NCBI RefSeq assembly: GCF_001638985.1
Contig: NW_017265141.1
Coordinates: 923,001 to 987,000, forward strand
Length of the DNA: 64,000 bases
Direction: 5' to 3'
Origin: Phycomyces blakesleeanus NRRL 1555(-)
Lineage: Eukaryota; Mucoromycota; Mucoromycetes; Mucorales; Phycomycetaceae
Below the pieces are notes generated by a model, which saw only the letters and a program-made list of their open reading frames with translations, was not told where the DNA came from and ran no database searches. The position numbers and the translations under genes are program-made. Positions 60,270 to 64,000 of the stretch are shown here, piece by piece. Position 1 is the stretch's first letter. Each line of letters starts with the position of its first letter.

Positions 60270-60844
60270 CTTTTACCTTTAGAAACTGGAATACAAGTAG
60301 CTCAATTTATAAACAATGTGTACTGTGATAAAGACCCAGATATTATTGAGGTTTACTATAAAATACTACTATCTTCAAAAAAAGCATATTCGATATGGTC
60401 ACTAAACATACATCGGTTTTTGACGAACGAACAGCACAGTCGTTGGCAATATGATGCTCAAACAATAGGCTGGCATTCTTAAACGCAAAAGAAAATAGAA
60501 AAAAAAACTTGAGAAAGAGAACTTTATGTCATGAATGATATATACTTTTCTAAGGTTAAAAATCAATATGGTTAATATATATGGCTAATATTTCTCTTTG
60601 TATATTATCTACTAGATGCAATTCGCAACTATTTATCAATTGTCAAAAGTCGCTTAGATATTTGAAGCGCAATAGCTACAAAATAGTAGGTTATGCGCGA
60701 AAAACTCCTTCGAATGATAACTTGGGTGGTAGAGCGAGCTTTCTGCAGAAAATGGTCAATGCTTTGCTTGGTAATTCCTTTACCAGCATAATTTATGTTT
60801 CTACATTAAGTTATATATCTGTTCCGTTCAGTGAACAAGATTAA
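60270..60844 (+). pseudogene. Resolvase-like (serine recombinase N-domain) reading frame, probable mobile-element relic
   Basis: Two open blocks lie in order. The first (60270-60482) has no ATG and reads VAQFINNVYCDKDPDIIEVY and IWSLNIHRFLTNEQHSRWQ. The second, from a possible acceptor at 60615, reads CQKSLRYLKRNSYKIVGYAR, then KTPSNDNLGGRASFLQKMV and IIYVSTLSYISVPFSEQD, and ends with TAA at 60842-60844. The IVGYARK.P....R...LQ.MV..L pattern resembles the N-terminal catalytic domain of IS607-type serine recombinases and, from memory, a domain found many times in Mucorales proteins. In that pattern the residue after YARK is usually Ser, the catalytic nucleophile; here it is Thr. No TnpB/Fanzor-like partner was found nearby. 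It may be a fragment, or a gene whose first exon I missed. Confidence 0.5.
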
Positions 60845-61733
60845 AATACTAATAGTAATATAATTGAAAAAGAAATTAATAACATAAAATAACGGGAAAC
60901 ATTCAAAGTAAAATAAAAAAATATGCAAGTTATAAGTCAACATCAACACTATTTAATTTATCAGAGGTGCTCACAAAAGCCATTGCTTGAACTACACAAA
61001 CATCTCGATTGATTTATTTTAAAGGGTTTCGAGCCTGAATAAGGCACATGCTTCTTAAAGTCCACAACAAATATGCCTGTAATTTTATCAAAGGCAAAGT
61101 ATCTTTGATGATCATATAGGGCATTTGATTTCGCTTGTCATCAGCACTATGTGTGAGAAGCGTATTTTTTTTGTATTTTATTGCTATTTCTTTTGTAAGC
61201 TGGTATATCTTTTTTTTTAGTCAAAATATGATATCTATAGGGCTTTAGTTTACTAAAATCTGCGTTGAAAGTTATATAATACAACCAAAATAAAGTATAT
61301 TTCATTTAGTATGTTCTTTAAAGTTTAATTCTCCTGAGTATAGGCTTTACTAAGACACCGGCTCATTAGAGTATCTTGTTGTCTATATTCGTAAAATCCG
61401 TACCATTTCCAAAATTGGTCGTTTGAGGTATTTGTGTCGTTCGAGCAATCTACTCCCTGAGCACCTGTGATAAAAATTCTCTGTGTCTATATTTGGTTAA
61501 GTGAAAGCAAAGTAAAGAAAAAGAATTAATTTGCACAAACCTGCCTAACGATAGTAAACAAATTTGAAAGAAATAATAATACAATTGAAACATATAAACA
61601 AGAAGAAGAAGATAGAAAAGTAGTGCTTAATTAAAAAAAATCAACCTTAAAACAACCCTTAAACCCCCGAAAAAAGAAAGGGTTAAAAAGATGAATTATT
61701 TTTATTGTATTTGTTGGTCGTCTTCAATGCATC

Positions 61734-61778
<45 letters not shown>

Positions 61779-62136
61779 TATAGCGCATCTTCCTTCAAAA
61801 CTCATATATAAATATAATTCAACAAGTTTCCTGCAATTTTATCTCATATTTTAAAAAATCCCACTCATACAGTGTTTCCTTTTTTCACTTTGTTTCTAAG
61901 TCTTGTATGGAGGTATATTTTTTTTAATTATTTGTTAGAGTTAATATGGGGCTAGCTACCCAACCCTGATGTATATTGGCATCATATCCTGTACATCCTT
62001 AACAATAAAAAAAAATACAAGTGTCAGTGCAACGTCACACTTGGTACGACACTTTGGCTATTCATAAAATAAGACGCAGGTTACTTTTTTAATTCTTCTT
62101 TTTCTTTTCTCTCTTTTCCCAACGTCTATTATTCAT
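60845..62136. other. Gene-free DNA with a TC microsatellite
   Basis: 1.3 kb between the resolvase-like relic and the coiled-coil gene. Includes a pure TC run (61738-61774). T/C-rich sequence (62090-62120) precedes the next start codon, as at several other genes in the window. Confidence 0.5.
61738..61774. repeat. (TC)n microsatellite
   Basis: An uninterrupted TC dinucleotide run of about 18 units. Confidence 0.95.
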
Positions 62137-63808
62137 ATGCTACAAGTGACAAACAATAATAAAAGGAGTATGACTCTTGGGCCTTCGGAGCCTGTTCATG
62201 ACTGGGAGGTCGAACGAGCAACAGTAGGTTGACCGAATATTATTTTATATTTTATATTACATTAAAACGTTACTTATTTATTTTTGTTCAATATATTTTA
62301 CACCAAAAACAAAAACAAAAAGGTTCTTATTGAATGTCGAGAATATCGCGAACGCATGGAAGTTCTGGAAAGAAAGGTCGAACAGGACCAAATTATTTAC
62401 GAAAAAAATACAGCTAGTGTAAGGTCTATCTTGGGTTACTCAACAAAACGTACCTTGAATTAAATGGAATGGTTCCGATATATATATATCATTATTTCTA
62501 CTATTTTAAAAATAATAATAGTTAATACGAGAAGTCAAAATGAAAGAAACTCTCCTAGAGCGACGCCTGGAAGACACAGAAAACCGACTTTTGGTCCAAG
62601 TAAATTCAAACTTAAGATCCTGCTATGTAAATTGTATAATATTAAGTATATATATATGTGTGTGTATGTGTGTGTGTATATAGATTGAAGACCTTCAAAG
62701 ACAATTAGAAAAAGAACAGCACGATCATGAAGAAGAAGTTCGGGATCTCCGGGAACAGTATGACAAGACTCTTGAAGCTGAACAAAACAAACACGAAAAA
62801 CGCTTGGCAAGTCTACAGGAACGACTTACGGCTAAAGACGCCGAGAACTCTCAGCTAAGCCAAGCAGTTGTGGGAGGTCAAAGTGAGCTTTTGGAAATGG
62901 AGCAACTGAGATCCGAACTGGCCAAAGAAAGATCCAATAGAGAACAGGAAAAGGAAGAGTGGGCAACGAAAGCATCCCACTACAAGCAACAGCTGAGTTT
63001 AGCAGAACACGCACAATTTAATTACCGACACAGTTCGACAGAAATTGACCATGAAGATGATGAGCCTGAAAGACTTCAGGACAAACTGTACCAAGCACAT
63101 CAAAAACTGGCCAGTCAAGAAGCACAGATCACTTCGCTGACCAGCAAACTTGTGCTGATGAAACAAAAGCACCAAAAGAAGACATCGAGAATACATGAGA
63201 CTATGGGGGATGAAGTAGAACGAGTCAAGGAATTACTGGTGTATGAGAGCCGGATGACAGCTATGAAGCACGAAGCGCAAATACAGAATCTCAACTCTGA
63301 GCATACAGAAACCCTGAGAGAGCTTAGAGAACAATTTGATAACGAAAAAGAAGTGTGGAAAATTGAACATCAGGCTGCATTAGATGATCTCAAACGACAA
63401 TTGAAGCGAGAGCACCAGAATGTGACCAGAGAATTAGAACATTCGTGGAAGGACAAGATGGCAGATCTCCAGTCCTTGATGTCTATTGATTCTCTGTCTA
63501 ACCAGAAGCACTGGGAAAATAAGATGAGCGAAATCCAAGACGAAAAGGAGTCTAGAGTAAATCGATTGCAAGGCCAGATTGAGGTGATCAAGGGACGTCT
63601 TGGAAATGAGATTGACAAACGGCGTCAGTGTCAGGCTCTTTTGGAAGTCATGAAGCAAAAGGAATACCAAGATCAGGAGCAAGGTGAAATATACAGAGCT
63701 CAGGTGTCCAGACTAGTCAAAGTACAAAAACTGACTGAACATGAGATTGACAAGGTTGGACTATTATTTTCTTTTATATATGTATATTATATATATCTTA
63801 ATTGCTTA

Positions 63809-63845
<37 letters not shown>

Positions 63846-64000
63846 TTGTAGTTGAAACGAGAGCATCGTATGGCTAATAAGTTAGCTAGAAATATGCTTA
63901 GTATGGTTGGGCTTGAGGAAGAAAAGAGTAATGGCCAAAATATTAGACTAGCAGATATGCTTGAAAGGATTGTACATCATATTGTTCTGCAGTCATCAGG
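62137..64000 (+). CDS. Coiled-coil protein of unknown function, 3' end beyond the window
   Basis: Exons 62137-62223, 62323-62418, 62522-62599, 62684-63754 and 63852 onward, all in phase 0, open to the window edge. The ATG at 62137 is in frame with a second ATG at 62170 (MTLGPSEPVHDWEVERA); either could start translation. Nearly all of the visible 460 or so residues form heptad-rich, Glu/Lys/Gln-rich helix (for example ERRLEDTENRLLVQIEDLQ and LQERLTAKDAENSQLSQAV). This predicts a long coiled coil. No motif identifies the family; motor, tethering or centrosomal scaffolds are all possible. The intron at 63755 has the weaker donor GTTGGA and a TTA triplet run before its acceptor. No lesion seen in the visible part. 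Confidence 0.8.

Noticed and set aside
1..64000. tRNA or rRNA genes
   Set aside because: I looked for TPsiC-like GGTTCRA boxes with matching arms and for rRNA-like conserved stretches and saw none; a dedicated scan such as tRNAscan-SE would be decisive.

Overview
The window is a piece of a nuclear genome from a filamentous fungus, most likely an early-diverging one of the Mucorales type (Phycomyces/Mucor/Rhizopus relatives). Four things point there: a fused tryptophan gene carrying GATase, IGPS and PRAI domains; many short GT..AG introns of about 55-110 nt; AT-rich intergenic DNA full of microsatellites; and relics of repeat-type reading frames that I associate from memory with Mucorales genomes. 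The genus cannot be fixed from sequence reading alone.

Layout. 0.1-2.4 kb: single-exon TRP1 (+) with a GCN4-type site upstream. 2.6-2.9 kb: a small unexplained ORF (-). 3.3-11.5 kb: a 17-exon gene (+) for a 2312-aa protein of unknown function. 12.5-14.6 kb: an MFSD1-like transporter (+). 15.8-19.3 kb: an SH3 plus Ras-association polarity-type protein (-). 19.3-22.8 kb: a repeat-rich gap holding a decayed repeat ORF. 22.8-25.9 kb: splicing factor PRP6 (+). 27.0-27.9 kb: a four-helix membrane protein (+). 28.8-29.8 kb: a peroxisomal peroxiredoxin (-). 30.3-32.2 kb: an NDUFAF7 methyltransferase (+). 32.8-35.3 kb: a PAK/STE20-like kinase (-). 36.5-39.8 kb: an unknown 700-aa protein (-). 43.2-44.5 kb: TMEM33/Pom33 (+). 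45.0-48.5 kb: an M1 aminopeptidase (-). 48.5-58.2 kb: a gene-poor stretch with a coding-like relic, tandem and inverted repeats and a clearly broken ERF2-type DHHC acyltransferase. 58.3-58.9 kb: RNA polymerase III subunit RPC9/Rpc17 (+). 60.3-60.8 kb: a resolvase-like, mobile-element-type reading frame. 62.1 kb to the end: a coiled-coil gene (+) that runs off the window.

For every multi-exon gene I joined exons by hand and checked that phases match and that the total is a multiple of three, so most models are internally consistent. The genes are mainly housekeeping functions (amino-acid synthesis, splicing, Pol III, proteolysis, mitochondrial complex I assembly, peroxisomal redox, ER/nuclear envelope) and are not an operon or one pathway. 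I did not find a clear new multi-gene system. The most unusual items are the 2312-aa protein, the kinase whose activation-loop threonine is a glutamate, the ERF2 pseudogene, and the resolvase-like and other repeat relics in the gene-poor right half.
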